The notes: a model not told the origin generated them from the letters alone. Counted from the first letter of the stretch, positions 48,732 through 58,568 are shown. The stretch is 64,000 nucleotides of DNA from Brucella sp. 21LCYQ03 (GCF_023554105.1 NZ_JAMJWE010000008.1:1-64000); one strand, 5' to 3'. A program made the numbers and translations.

Positions 48732-50245
48732 TGAGCATTGTCGTAAAACCACAGCCGCTGAATGGGCTGGAAGTGCGTGAATTTTCGATGCTGATTGATG
48801 GCAAATGGGTTGGCAGTCAAAGCGGCGAGACAATCGAACGTGTGGCGCCCGGCCATGGCGTCACGGTAAGCTGCTATCCTGCTGGCAACAAGGCCGATGT
48901 GGAGCGCGCTGTAGCGGCTGCGCGTAAGGCTTTTGACGACGGGCGCTGGTCGTCGAAAACGGCTTCGCAGCGTTCGCTGATTTTGTTGAAAGCTGCCGAT
49001 CTGATAGAAGCGCGGGCCGAAGAGCTTGCTTATCTCGATGCAATTGAAGCCGGCAAACCAATTTCTCAGGTGCGTGGTGAGATTGCCGGTTCCGTCGATA
49101 TCTGGCGCTATGCGGCAGCGCTTGCGCGTGATCTGCATGGCGAGAGCTACAATAATCTGGGCGATGGGACGCTGGGTGTCGTGCTGCGTGAGGCAATTGG
49201 GGTTGTTTCCATCATTACGCCTTGGAATTTCCCGTTCCTGATCGTGGGCCAGAAGCTGCCATTTGCTTTGGCCGCGGGCTGCACGGCAGTGGTGAAGCCT
49301 TCGGAACTTACATCCGGCTCGACATTGCTTTTGGGTGAAATTCTGGCTGAGGCAGGCGTACCGGACGGTGTTGTCAACATCATCACCGGAACGGGTGCCG
49401 ATGTCGGCCAGCATATGAGCACGCATCCAGATGTGGACATGGTGTCGTTCACTGGCTCCACAGGCGTGGGCAAGCTGACCATGGCCAATGCAGCGCAAAC
49501 GCTGAAAAAAGTATCGCTGGAGCTGGGTGGCAAGAACCCGCAAATCTTGTTCCCGGATGCGGATATGGATGCCTTTATCGATGCTGCGGTGTTCGGCGCA
49601 TGGTTCAATGCGGGCGAGTGCTGCAATGCCGGTTCGCGACTGATCGTGCATCGCTCGATTGTTGATGAGATTGTCGGGCGTGTCGCTGATCTGTCGAAGA
49701 AAGTGATCGTCGGCGATCCGCTCGATGTCAGCACGCAGGTGGGCGCGATCATCACGCCACAGCATTTGAGCAAGGTTGGCACCTATGTCGATCAGGCCAA
49801 AAAGGCGGGTGCTGCAATTGCCCATGGCGGCGATGTACTGAATCTCGGCCTTGGCCAATATATGGGACCGACCATTATTGCAGGTGTGAAAGCCGACATG
49901 GCCGTTGCGCGTGAGGAAGTGTTCGGACCGGTTCTGTCGGTGCTGTCTTTTGATACGGTGGATGAGGCAATTTCGATTGCCAATGCGGTTGATTATGGCT
50001 TGTCGGCTGGCGTGTGGAGCCGCGATTTCGATATTTGCATGAACATTGGCCGCAAGGTGCGGGCTGGCACAGTCTGGATGAACACCTTCATGGACGGCAC
50101 ACCGGAACTGCCTTTTGGCGGTTATCGCCAGTCGGGTCTGGGCCGCGAGCTGGGCCGTCATGCGGTGGAGGATTATACCGAGACCAAGACGCTCAACATG
50201 CATATCGGTGCGCGCACCGGCTGGTGGATGCCGCAGGCTAAGTAG
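48731..50245 (+). CDS. NAD(P)-dependent aldehyde dehydrogenase
   Basis: The 504-aa enzyme oxidises an aldehyde to an acid. IITPWNFPF (~162), ELGGKNPQ (~262), the catalytic cysteine C298 in FNAGECCNAGSR, and PFGGYRQSGLGRE near the C terminus are clear. The start at 48731 overlaps the enoyl-CoA hydratase stop; another ATG lies two codons earlier. In this operon it could convert an aldehyde made by the GMC or SDR oxidoreductases, supplying the acid to the CoA-transferase. That order is my inference. Confidence 0.95.
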   Translation: MSIVVKPQPLNGLEVREFSMLIDGKWVGSQSGETIERVAPGHGVTVSCYPAGNKADVERAVAAARKAFDDGRWSSKTASQRSLILLKAADLIEARAEELAYLDAIEAGKPISQVRGEIAGSVDIWRYAAALARDLHGESYNNLGDGTLGVVLREAIGVVSIITPWNFPFLIVGQKLPFALAAGCTAVVKPSELTSGSTLLLGEILAEAGVPDGVVNIITGTGADVGQHMSTHPDVDMVSFTGSTGVGKLTMANAAQTLKKVSLELGGKNPQILFPDADMDAFIDAAVFGAWFNAGECCNAGSRLIVHRSIVDEIVGRVADLSKKVIVGDPLDVSTQVGAIITPQHLSKVGTYVDQAKKAGAAIAHGGDVLNLGLGQYMGPTIIAGVKADMAVAREEVFGPVLSVLSFDTVDEAISIANAVDYGLSAGVWSRDFDICMNIGRKVRAGTVWMNTFMDGTPELPFGGYRQSGLGRELGRHAVEDYTETKTLNMHIGARTGWWMPQAK

Positions 50246-50248
50246 GGA

Positions 50249-51742
50249 GTGACGGCTTTGGGAGGACAGCCGGATATCGTCATCATCGGATCGGGTATCG
50301 GTGGCGCAACAATGGCCGCTGGTCTGGCCGCATCAGGTGCGGAGATTCTTGTTCTGGAGGCTGGGGAGCATTTACCGGACAGGCCGGAAAATCGCGATCC
50401 GCGTGCCATTTTCCAGCGCGGTTTCTTTCGCCCGAAAGAGCTTTGGTATGAAGCGGATGGAACGCCTTTTAATCCCGGCAATTATTATAATGTCGGGGGC
50501 AATTCCAAATTTTATGGTGCAGTGCTGGTGCGCTATCGGCGCGAGGATTTTGAGGAGCTTGCGCATCTTGAAGGCGTGTCTCCGGCGTGGCCTTTTGGCT
50601 ACGATGAGCTTGAGCCCTGGTATTGCAAGGCGGAAGAGCTTTTTCAGGTGCGGGGCGAGTTGGGCGACGACCCAACCGAGCCGTATCATTCAAAGCCTTA
50701 TTCTTATCCGCCAATCCGTGATGAACCGCCGATTGCCGATGTGCGGACGCGGCTGAAAAAGGCGGGGCTGCATCCGGCTTCCTTGCCATTGGGTGTTGAT
50801 ATTGAGCGCTGGCTGGGGAAGGCCAAAACGCCGTGGGACGCGCATCCCAACAGCAATGATGGCAAGATGGATGCGGAAACCTGCCCGTTAGCACTTGCGC
50901 TCAAACATCCGAATGTCCGGCTTCAAACATCAGCGCGTGTGACGAGGCTGGAAACAGCGCCGGATGGCAAAACCATTACAGCCGTTCATTATGTGAAGAA
51001 CGGAGAGACGCTGGTCCTGCGCCCTAAGCTCGTCGTTTTATCCGCCGGTGCGGTGCAGTCGGCGGCACTTTTGCTGCGTTCAGGATTGGCGAATCGCTCG
51101 GATCAGGTGGGCCGAAATTTTATGAACCACAATGCCAGTGCGGTGATCGGGTTTGATCCGCGCTATCGCAATGACAGCGTCTACCAGAAGACCTTTGGCT
51201 TTAACGATTACTATCTCAGCGATGGTGCTGGCGGGCCGCCGCTTGGCAATGTGCAATTGCTGGGGCGGGTGTCGGGTGCGATACTGAAAGCGAACATGCC
51301 ACGTTTGCCCGAATGGATGCTGAACCGCATTGCCGGGCATACGATTGATTTTTACGCGATGAGCGAAGATCTGCCGTCGCCGGAAAGTCGCGTGAGCGTG
51401 GATGGTGATCGCATCATTCTGCATTGGGTGCGTTCCAACTGGAAGGCGCATCTTATGCTGGTTGATAAGCTCAAATCTGCGCTGCGTGCAGCAGGGTTTC
51501 CGGTGGTGCTTTCGCGGGCGTTTGACAGGCGAACACCATCGCATCAATGCGGCACGGTACGTATCGGCAATAATCCAGCAACAGCGCCGCTTGATCCTTA
51601 TTGCCGTGCTTATGATCACCCTAATCTTTATGTGGTCGATGCGTCGTTTCTGCCAACATCGGCGGCGGTTAATCCGGCGCTGACCATTGCCGCGCAAGCC
51701 TTGCGCGTAGCAGACCATTTGAACCGGGAGGTGCTTGCATGA
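50249..51742 (+). CDS. GMC-family FAD oxidoreductase 1
   Basis: The 497-aa protein has the FAD-binding VIIGSGIGGATMAAGLAASG (~11-30) and the GMC C-terminal domain, with the active-site pair H432 (SHQCGTVRIG) and N475 (AAVNPALTIAAQALR). It is of the soluble branch resembling pyranose/glucoside oxidoreductases or gluconate-dehydrogenase large subunits (CRAYDHPNLYVVDASFLPTS). The GTG start has AGGGA upstream. It overlaps the SDR by ATGA. The electron acceptor is unknown because no small or cytochrome subunit is encoded nearby. Confidence 0.92.
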   Translation: MTALGGQPDIVIIGSGIGGATMAAGLAASGAEILVLEAGEHLPDRPENRDPRAIFQRGFFRPKELWYEADGTPFNPGNYYNVGGNSKFYGAVLVRYRREDFEELAHLEGVSPAWPFGYDELEPWYCKAEELFQVRGELGDDPTEPYHSKPYSYPPIRDEPPIADVRTRLKKAGLHPASLPLGVDIERWLGKAKTPWDAHPNSNDGKMDAETCPLALALKHPNVRLQTSARVTRLETAPDGKTITAVHYVKNGETLVLRPKLVVLSAGAVQSAALLLRSGLANRSDQVGRNFMNHNASAVIGFDPRYRNDSVYQKTFGFNDYYLSDGAGGPPLGNVQLLGRVSGAILKANMPRLPEWMLNRIAGHTIDFYAMSEDLPSPESRVSVDGDRIILHWVRSNWKAHLMLVDKLKSALRAAGFPVVLSRAFDRRTPSHQCGTVRIGNNPATAPLDPYCRAYDHPNLYVVDASFLPTSAAVNPALTIAAQALRVADHLNREVLA

Positions 51743-52503
51743 ACCGTCAAAGACCTGTGGCGCTGGTGACTGGCGGGCGGCGTGGTATCGGGCTTGGCAT
51801 AGCACGCGCGCTTGCCGCCAAGGGCTTTGATCTGGTGATTACCGATCGCGAGTGTGATGAGGTTGCCATTCATGAATTGCGTGAACTTGGTGCAAAAGTG
51901 GCTTTCTTTGAAAGCGATCTTGCTGCTGTCGAAACACATGAAGCGACGGTTGCAGCCGTTGTGAATGAGCTTGGCGGCATCGATTGTCTCGTTAACAATG
52001 CCGGTATGGGTTCTGTCGAGCGTGGTGATTTCCTTGGATTGAAGCCGAAGAATTTTGACACAATTATCGGTGTGAACCTGCGCGGCACGGTGTTTTTTAC
52101 GCAAGCGGTGGTGAAAGTCATGCTGGCCGTAACCGAAGTGCGGTTTCCACGCAGTATCGTCACGATCAGTTCGGTTTCGTCAGTGATGACTTCGCCCGAA
52201 AGGCTTGATTACTGCATCAGCAAAGCCGGTCTGACAGCCTTTGTGCAGGGGCTTGCGCTTCGCCTCGCCGAAGCACGGATCGGTGTGTTCGAGGTGCGTC
52301 CCGGTATCATCCGCACCGATATGACGGCAAAAGTTACCGAGCGTTATGACGGGCTGATTGAGGCTGGTCTGGTGCCGATGAAACGCTGGGGCGAGGCGGG
52401 AGACGTCGGAGCCATTGTGGCGGGGCTTGCCGGTGGCGATTTCATTTTTGCGACGGGATCGGCAATCAATGCCGATGGTGGCCTGTCGATTGCGAAGCTT
52501 TAG
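51739..52503 (+). CDS. Short-chain dehydrogenase/reductase 1
   Basis: The 254-aa classical SDR has cofactor motif TGGRRGIGLGIARAL (~11-25), NNAG and the catalytic YxxxK with Y158 and K162 (YCISKAG). Serine in TISSVSS precedes it. The C terminus has TGSAINADGGLSI, the common SDR end. It lies between the two GMC oxidoreductases, so it may act on a neighbouring hydroxyl or ketone of the same substrate. Confidence 0.94.
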   Translation: MNRQRPVALVTGGRRGIGLGIARALAAKGFDLVITDRECDEVAIHELRELGAKVAFFESDLAAVETHEATVAAVVNELGGIDCLVNNAGMGSVERGDFLGLKPKNFDTIIGVNLRGTVFFTQAVVKVMLAVTEVRFPRSIVTISSVSSVMTSPERLDYCISKAGLTAFVQGLALRLAEARIGVFEVRPGIIRTDMTAKVTERYDGLIEAGLVPMKRWGEAGDVGAIVAGLAGGDFIFATGSAINADGGLSIAKL

Positions 52504-52523
52504 TTTCTCGGGAGGAGAAACGC

Positions 52524-54161
52524 ATGAAGTACGACTATATCATTGTTGGCGGCGGGCCTGCCGGTTGCGTTCTTGCCAATCGTCTGAGCGAAGATGCAGC
52601 GATCAAAGTGCTGCTGCTGGAGGCAGGTGGAAGCGACTGGAACCCTCTGTTCCACATGCCTGCCGGTTTTGCCAAAATGACCAAAGGTGTAGCGAGCTGG
52701 GGCTGGGAAACCGTTCCGCAGAAGCATCTCAAAAACCGTGTGTTGCGCTATACGCAGGCAAAAGTCATTGGCGGCGGCTCCAGCATCAATGCGCAGATTT
52801 ATACACGCGGCAATGCAGCCGATTATGATCTATGGGCTACTGAGGACGGCTGTACCGGCTGGGACTATCGCCATGTGCTGCCCTATTTCAAACGCGCCGA
52901 AGACAATCAGCGTTTCAATGATGATTTTCACTCCTATGGCGGGCCGCTTGGCGTTTCGATGCCTTCCGCACCATTGCCGATTTGCGACGCCTATATCCGC
53001 GCGGGTCAAGGACTCGGCATTCCGTACAATCCGGATTTCAATGGTCGTGAGCAGGCAGGCGTCGGCTTTTATCAGCTCACCCAGCGCAATCGCCGCCGCT
53101 CGTCAGCATCCCTTGCCTATCTCGCGACGATCAGGGACCGCAAGAACCTTATCGTGCGGATGAATGCGCCGGTGCGCAGTATCGATCTGGAAAAGACCTT
53201 AGTCACCGGCGTTACACTGATGAACGGCGAGGTTTTGCGCGCAAACCGTGAGGTGATTGTCTCGTCCGGCGCTATCGGATCACCGAAGCTTCTGCTGCAA
53301 TCGGGCATTGGCCCTGCCGATCATCTCAAAAAGGTCGGCGTGAATGTAAAACATGATCTGCCGGGTGTGGGCGAAAACATGCAGGATCACCTCGATCTGT
53401 TTGTTATTGCCGAATGTACAGGCGATCACACCTATGATGGCGTGGCAAAGTTGCATCGGACGCTGAGCGCTGGCCTGCAATATATCTTTCTGCGCTCTGG
53501 CCCGGTGGCGTCCAGCCTCTTTGAAACCGGCGGCTTCTGGTATGCTGATCCGGATGCCCGCTCACCGGATATCCAGTTTCATCTGGGGCTTGGTTCGGGC
53601 ATTGAAGCTGGCGTCGAGAAGCTCAAGAATGCAGGCGTGACGCTTAATTCTGCCTATCTGCATCCGCGTTCGCGTGGAACCGTGCGGCTGGCTTCCAATG
53701 ATCCGGCTGCAGCCCCCCTGATCGATCCGAATTACTGGAGTGATCCGCATGATCGCAAGATGTCGCTTGAAGGCCTGAAGATCGCGCGCGAAATCATGCA
53801 GCAGGCTGCATTAAAGCCCTATGTCATGGCGGAGCGTCTGCCGGGGCTAAAGGTCGTCAGTGATGATGATCTGTTCGATTATGCCTGCGCAAATGCCAAG
53901 ACCGATCACCATCCGGTCGGCACCTGCAGGATGGGGACGGATGCGATGGCCGTTGTCGATCTGGAACTCAAAGTGCGCGGGCTGGAAGGTTTGCGGGTTT
54001 GCGACAGCTCGATCATGCCGCGCGTTCCCTCGTGCAATACCAATGCGCCGACCATCATGGTCGGCGAAAAGGGTGCGGATATTATTCGCGGTTTTGATGC
54101 GCTGCCGCCCACTGTGTTTTCATGGGAGAAGAACGAACATAAGCGGCGCGCGCGGGGTTAG
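52524..54161 (+). CDS. GMC-family FAD oxidoreductase 2 (choline-dehydrogenase-like)
   Basis: The 545-aa protein starts with FAD motif DYIIVGGGPAGCVLANRLSE (~4-23). It contains VIGGGSSINAQIYTRGNAADYD and the GMC signatures around residue 250 (VIVSSGAIGSPKLLLQSGIGP). The active-site histidine pair H462/H463 is in HHPVGTCRMG, and the asparagines in SCNTNAPTIM close the site. It resembles choline and alcohol dehydrogenases (BetA/AlkJ). GGAGGAG precedes the ATG at good distance. Its stop overlaps the convergent GFA gene stop by 4 bases. It is the last gene of the operon. Confidence 0.94.
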   Translation: MKYDYIIVGGGPAGCVLANRLSEDAAIKVLLLEAGGSDWNPLFHMPAGFAKMTKGVASWGWETVPQKHLKNRVLRYTQAKVIGGGSSINAQIYTRGNAADYDLWATEDGCTGWDYRHVLPYFKRAEDNQRFNDDFHSYGGPLGVSMPSAPLPICDAYIRAGQGLGIPYNPDFNGREQAGVGFYQLTQRNRRRSSASLAYLATIRDRKNLIVRMNAPVRSIDLEKTLVTGVTLMNGEVLRANREVIVSSGAIGSPKLLLQSGIGPADHLKKVGVNVKHDLPGVGENMQDHLDLFVIAECTGDHTYDGVAKLHRTLSAGLQYIFLRSGPVASSLFETGGFWYADPDARSPDIQFHLGLGSGIEAGVEKLKNAGVTLNSAYLHPRSRGTVRLASNDPAAAPLIDPNYWSDPHDRKMSLEGLKIAREIMQQAALKPYVMAERLPGLKVVSDDDLFDYACANAKTDHHPVGTCRMGTDAMAVVDLELKVRGLEGLRVCDSSIMPRVPSCNTNAPTIMVGEKGADIIRGFDALPPTVFSWEKNEHKRRARG

Positions 54162-54592
54162 TCTTCGTTCACCTCAAAACGCAGATAACCCGCGATGCCG
54201 GAGCCTTTGTAGTTCGGATTGTCGGACGGGTGGTTCACGCCATCATTGACCGGAACAACCTTGAAGTCGAAAGGTGAAATGCCTTCGAGACAGGCGACAT
54301 TCACGCCAAACTGATGCGGGCTGGATCGGCGCTGATGGAACGTATAAATCCCGCATTTCGAGCAGAAATAATGCTTGGCCGCGCCCGTATTGAATGTGTA
54401 GAGCATCAGCGCATCTTCGCCGTCCAGAATTTCAACGCCGTTAAGGTCGGCGGTAACGGCGACTGCGCCACGCATCCGGCAATAAGAACACGTGCAGCGG
54501 CGGGCTGAGTGAAGTCCATCGGATAATTTGACGCGAAAGCGCACGGTTCCGCAGTGGCAGGCACCATTGGCAGTTTCAATATCAGGGTTCAT
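54158..54592 (-). CDS. GFA-family zinc protein (glutathione-dependent formaldehyde-activating-like)
   Basis: The 144-aa protein has the GFA/CENP-V zinc-binding cysteines: GACHCGTV (C12, C14), CTCSYCRMRG (~33-42) and YFCSKCGIYTFHQ (~92-104). In Paracoccus, GFA helps combine formaldehyde and glutathione, but many members have other or unknown roles. It faces the GMC operon and is not part of that transcript. The neighbouring SDR diverges from it across a short promoter gap. Confidence 0.88.
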   Translation of the reverse strand: MNPDIETANGACHCGTVRFRVKLSDGLHSARRCTCSYCRMRGAVAVTADLNGVEILDGEDALMLYTFNTGAAKHYFCSKCGIYTFHQRRSSPHQFGVNVACLEGISPFDFKVVPVNDGVNHPSDNPNYKGSGIAGYLRFEVNED

Positions 54593-54693
54593 TGGGGTCT
54601 CCTCTATATGGAAACTGTTATTTCCATTTTCCCAGCTTTACCATTGACAAAACTTGATTAAATTCATTCACGACGTTTTCGGGAAGGATCATC

Positions 54694-55458
54694 ATGAGTG
54701 GGTTTGCGGTTGTCACAGGTGGTAGCACAGGCATTGGCCGGCATCTGGTGCAGGCTTTTGCGGGAGCCGGATATGCCGTTGCTTTCAGCTTCAAAGGTGA
54801 TGAAGAGCCGTCAAACACACTTATGGAAGAGGTGGAGGCACAAGGCGGTCAGGCACTTGGGATCGAGTGCGATGTTGGTTCCGCTGCCGAAGTGGATGAG
54901 TTTTTTGATGAGGTTTGCAGTTGGTATGGCGACGCGCCGGACGTGCTCGTAAACAATGCCGGTATTCAGGCCTGGGCACCTTTGCTGGAACTTTCCGAAG
55001 ATGATTGGGACGATGTAATTCGTACCAATATGAAAGGCTGTTTCCTGAATACACAAGCCGCAGCCAGACGCATGGTTGATGTCGGTAAAGCTGGTTCGAT
55101 TATCAATATTGGTTCGGGCTGTAATAAGCTCGCTTTTCCGAAGCTTGTTTCCTACACCGCATCAAAGGGCGGTATTGAACAATTCACAAAAGTTTCGGCG
55201 GTAGAACTTGGACCAAACAGAATCCGGGTAAATTGTGTTGCTCCAGGCGCGATTTTCAATGAACGAACGGCGCTGGAACAGCCGGATTATGAGGAAACTT
55301 GGGGTCGGATCACACCGTTGCGGCGAGTGGGTACCGTTGAAGATATTGCCGGACCGGTGCTCTTCTTCGCGTCAAGTGCCTCACAGTTTGTGACCGGGCA
55401 GACATTATGGGTGGATGGTGGCGTATTTTCACAAGCCAACTGGCCTTATGACGGATGA
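54694..55458 (+). CDS. Short-chain dehydrogenase/reductase 2
   Basis: The 254-aa classical SDR has VVTGGSTGIGRHLVQAFAG (~5-23), LVNNAGIQAW and the catalytic Y154/K158 in SYTASKGG; the C terminus TGQTLWVDGGVFSQ is typical. It resembles glucose-1-dehydrogenase-type SDRs. It has its own promoter region opposite the GFA gene, so it probably is not part of the LacI-controlled operon. Substrate unknown. Confidence 0.92.
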   Translation: MSGFAVVTGGSTGIGRHLVQAFAGAGYAVAFSFKGDEEPSNTLMEEVEAQGGQALGIECDVGSAAEVDEFFDEVCSWYGDAPDVLVNNAGIQAWAPLLELSEDDWDDVIRTNMKGCFLNTQAAARRMVDVGKAGSIINIGSGCNKLAFPKLVSYTASKGGIEQFTKVSAVELGPNRIRVNCVAPGAIFNERTALEQPDYEETWGRITPLRRVGTVEDIAGPVLFFASSASQFVTGQTLWVDGGVFSQANWPYDG

Positions 55459-55662
55459 CCTCAATAAATCCGACTGGCTATTTGGGTATCGACAGATTTT
55501 CAGCATAGCTGAACAAGATCAAGATATGTTCTGAATACTTTCCGATATCTTTTAAATTGTAATTATTGAGGGAAATTTATGTTTTCGCTCGCGTTCTGGG
55601 TGCTGGAATTTAACCAACCACTAATTTACAATGTTTTTCAGAATCGTAATCCCTATTTTTAA

Positions 55663-56991
55663 GTGTGTGAGGTTATTATAATTACCGAAGCAAATAAGCT
55701 TGTTTGGACTGTCATGATCAAAACGATGTCCATAGCGGGCATTACAATAGGCTTTGTTTGGGTATTGATATTTTTATACATCGGCCAGTTTTGGCTCGTA
55801 TTTTTTCTTTTATCTCTAGGTGTATTCGCAATATTTGGAATATTTTTAGCGAAATCTGGATATTACTCTTCTGCTTTAATAGTAAATCAATTAAGTATTT
55901 TAACATTTATAGTTATTTACTGTATCTTTTATGACTTCCCAACGGAAAAATTTTCCAGAACAACTCATCAGTATATACCTATAATATTTATTGTTGGGTT
56001 TGTGAACTATATTAGATTTAAATCTAATTTACAATTATTCGTTATGATTTTATCGCTAATCTTATATACTGTTTTTATGGTTAATTTTAATATAATAAAC
56101 AAGTATGATATTCTTCCTGATTATATAAGGTATAGTAGTGAGTGGATAAATGCAATTTTAAGCGTTTCATTATTTTCGGCCGCTGTTTTTCTTCTTAAAA
56201 ATGAATTTGATGAAGATGGAAGGATAAAAAAACAACTTCAGAGTGCATTAGTCGATGATGAACTTGAATTGTTTTATCAGCCTCAGGTCAACTCGGATGG
56301 CGATATCGTTGGTGTGGAAGCGTTGTTGCGCTGGAGGCATTCTGAGCGGGGATATGTTGCGCCCAATGATTTCCTGCCTGCTGCTCAAAGACTGGGATTA
56401 ATGCCGCGAATTGGTGGTTGGGTTTTGAATGAATGTTCGAAGACACTGGCAGAGTGGCAAAACAGACCCGGTTTCCAAAAACTTCACATTTCAATGAATG
56501 TCACAGCAGATCATGTTTTGCTGGATGATTTCGATCAGATTATTATCAATACAATATTAGCTTACGACGTGAATTCGACCTTATTGAGGTTAGAGATTAC
56601 AGAAAGCGCATTTATAAATGACTTTATGAAAGTTGAAACCAATTTACGTAAATTGAGAGATAATGGATTTTATATTTCGATTGACGATTTCGGTACGGGA
56701 TATTCATCTCTCAGCTACATTAAAAGACTGCCAATCAATCAGATTAAGATAGATAGAAGCTTCGTTGCGGATGTTTCCAGCAGTTTCCAAGGCGCTGCAC
56801 TTGCAAAAAATATCATAAAAATGGGCAAGGATCTCGGCATGGATGTTTTAGCGGAGGGGATAGAAAATGAGGATCAGTTCGAATTTATGAAAGTAAATGG
56901 CTGTAATGAATTTCAAGGCTTCTATTACGGTAAACCTATGAACAAGAATGATTTTGAGGCGCTGTTTTCAGGTCAGCAAGGCGCAACTTAA
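55663..56991 (+). CDS. Membrane-bound EAL phosphodiesterase (c-di-GMP)
   Basis: The protein (up to 442 aa) breaks down cyclic di-GMP. Residues ~20-185 form five to six membrane helices, and the C-terminal EAL domain covers ~190-435. All key motifs are there: VEALLRW, LEITES, DDFGTGYSSL, KIDRSFV, LAEGIE and FQGFYYGKP, so it is probably active. There is no GGDEF domain. The start is uncertain: a GTG at 55663 gives the longest product and an ATG at 55714 is an alternative; neither has a strong ribosome-binding site. The membrane half is strikingly AT-rich while the EAL half is closer to the genome average, suggesting a mosaic. Confidence 0.85.
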   Translation: MCEVIIITEANKLVWTVMIKTMSIAGITIGFVWVLIFLYIGQFWLVFFLLSLGVFAIFGIFLAKSGYYSSALIVNQLSILTFIVIYCIFYDFPTEKFSRTTHQYIPIIFIVGFVNYIRFKSNLQLFVMILSLILYTVFMVNFNIINKYDILPDYIRYSSEWINAILSVSLFSAAVFLLKNEFDEDGRIKKQLQSALVDDELELFYQPQVNSDGDIVGVEALLRWRHSERGYVAPNDFLPAAQRLGLMPRIGGWVLNECSKTLAEWQNRPGFQKLHISMNVTADHVLLDDFDQIIINTILAYDVNSTLLRLEITESAFINDFMKVETNLRKLRDNGFYISIDDFGTGYSSLSYIKRLPINQIKIDRSFVADVSSSFQGAALAKNIIKMGKDLGMDVLAEGIENEDQFEFMKVNGCNEFQGFYYGKPMNKNDFEALFSGQQGAT

Positions 56992-57035
56992 ACCAACTCT
57001 GATTTTTTGGAATGCGCTGGCATGAATTGGGTAAA

Positions 57036-57112
57036 TGGTGATCCCGACTGGATTCGAACCAGTGGCCTCAAGATTAGGAATCTTGCGCTCTATCCTACTG
57101 AGCTACGGGACC
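57036..57112 (-). tRNA. trnR-CCT: tRNA-Arg (anticodon CCT)
   Basis: On the minus strand the sequence folds into a cloverleaf: acceptor GGTCCCG/CGGGATC, D arm around GCTCAGTAGGATAGAGC, anticodon stem CAAGA/TCTTG with loop TTCCTAA (anticodon CCT, reading AGG), and T arm ACTGGTTCGAATCCAGT. The 3' CCA is encoded. The 3' end points toward the EAL gene, 44 bp away. Confidence 0.95.
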
Positions 57113-57180
57113 AGCAATCATCAAAGCCCTGCCTGAGCTGAGCATTTTCCGACACATACTGTTTTTCATGGCTTTCGCCA

Positions 57181-57200
57181 ACCCCGCAAAAAGCGGGGCA
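57181..57200 (-). terminator. Weak hairpin downstream of the amidohydrolase gene
   Basis: CCCCGC (57182-57187) pairs with GCGGGG (57193-57198). It lies just after the M20 gene stop but without a clear T-run on the minus strand, so termination is uncertain. Confidence 0.4.
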
Positions 57201-57225
57201 GGCGCATTTATTTGCATATTGCGTT

Positions 57226-58389
57226 TCAGGCGGCGAGAGCGGTTTCAATCACCGATACGAAATAGCTCACGCCATAAGGAATGGCTTCGTCGTTGAAGTC
57301 ATAAGCCGGGTGATGCAGGCCCGGTGTGTCGCCATTGCCAAGGAAGATATAAGCGCCGGGGCGCGCTTCCAGCATGTAGGAAAAATCCTCCGCAGCCATC
57401 ATCGGAGCCACATCGGTTTTCACTTTGCCTTCGCCTGCGACATTTTTTGCAACGCGGGCTGCAAAATCGGTCTGGTCATCGTGGTTGTAGGTGACCGGAT
57501 AATTGTTCTTGTAGCGAACGGTGATTTCCGCACCGGTTACAGCCGCGATACCAGCGGCCGCATCGCGAATACGCTTTTCAGCATAGGAACGTGTTTCTTT
57601 GCTGAGCGTGCGTACAGTGCCTGATAGTTTTGCTGTTTCAGGGATGACATTATAGGCTTCGCCAGCGTTGAATTTTGTGACTGAAATCACAAGCGAATCC
57701 AGTGGATCGATATTGCGTGAAACAATGCTTTGAATAGCGATATGCAGTTGTGAACCAGCAAGGATCGGATCAATCGTGCGGTGCGGCTGCGCTGCGTGAC
57801 CGCCGCGTCCTTTGATCGACAGATCGAACTCGTCAGTTGCTGCCATGATCGGGCCTTTGCAGATGGCAAACTGGCCGACTGGCAGGCTTGGAAGATTGTG
57901 CACGCCATAGACTTCCGTAATGCCGAAACGGTCCATAATTCCGTCCTGAACCATGGCAAGCGCGCCTGCGCCACCTTCTTCAGCCGGCTGGAAAAGCAGA
58001 ACCGCAGAGCCACGGAAATTGCGGGTTTCAGCGAGATATTGTGCAGCACCCAAAAGCATTGCCGTATGGCCGTCATGGCCGCAAGAATGGGCTTTTCCCG
58101 GATTCTTGGAGGCCCATTCGACACCGCTGGTCTCGTTAATCGGCAGCGCATCCATATCGGCGCGCAGACCGATTGCCGGACCATCGCCGTGACGACCTTT
58201 GATGACAGCGACAACGCCGCTGCGGCCAATGCCTGTTTCGACCAGATCGCAGCCAAAAGATTTCAGCTTTTCTTCGACAAATCGAGCCGTTTCGTGAACA
58301 TCGTAAAGCAGTTCAGGGTTCTGATGCAGATGATGGCGCCACGCGGCGATCTCCGTTTGGGTTTCGACGACACGATTAAGCACTGGCAT
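57226..58389 (-). CDS. M20 family amidohydrolase (HipO/AbgB-like)
   Basis: The 387-aa metallopeptidase-like enzyme belongs to the hippurate hydrolase/IAA-amino-acid hydrolase group. HLHQNPELLYDVHETA (~20-35), GLRADMDALPI (~70), SCGHDGHTAMLLGAAQYL (~98, the metal site) and MAAEDFSYML near the C terminus are seen. I chose the ATG at 58389 (MPVLNRVVETQTEI), matching the family start with AGGATAA upstream; the frame reads back to 58536. Substrate: an N-acyl amino acid, inferred from the family. Confidence 0.92.
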   Translation of the reverse strand: MPVLNRVVETQTEIAAWRHHLHQNPELLYDVHETARFVEEKLKSFGCDLVETGIGRSGVVAVIKGRHGDGPAIGLRADMDALPINETSGVEWASKNPGKAHSCGHDGHTAMLLGAAQYLAETRNFRGSAVLLFQPAEEGGAGALAMVQDGIMDRFGITEVYGVHNLPSLPVGQFAICKGPIMAATDEFDLSIKGRGGHAAQPHRTIDPILAGSQLHIAIQSIVSRNIDPLDSLVISVTKFNAGEAYNVIPETAKLSGTVRTLSKETRSYAEKRIRDAAAGIAAVTGAEITVRYKNNYPVTYNHDDQTDFAARVAKNVAGEGKVKTDVAPMMAAEDFSYMLEARPGAYIFLGNGDTPGLHHPAYDFNDEAIPYGVSYFVSVIETALAA

Positions 58390-58568
58390 TTCGGAATTAT
58401 CCTGAGATTCTCGATAAACAGAAGTTGGGAGGATATGACGTTTCGGTGAAAGCGGGCAATCCCTATTTGCCTTTTGATTGCCACATGGCATAGATAACAG
58501 AGAGTAAATTCTCCTTTTTGACTGATGTATTTGCAAGCGGTTATCGCTTTTGCTGATTGGAACTACGA

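Noticed and set aside
48533-50203. 556-aa minus-strand open frame
   Set aside because: It lies fully antisense to the intact aldehyde dehydrogenase and enoyl-CoA hydratase genes, reads as low-likelihood His/Arg-rich sequence and has no family resemblance.
51080-51805. 241-aa minus-strand open frame
   Set aside because: Antisense shadow of GMC oxidoreductase 1; rich in Arg, His and Cys without motif.
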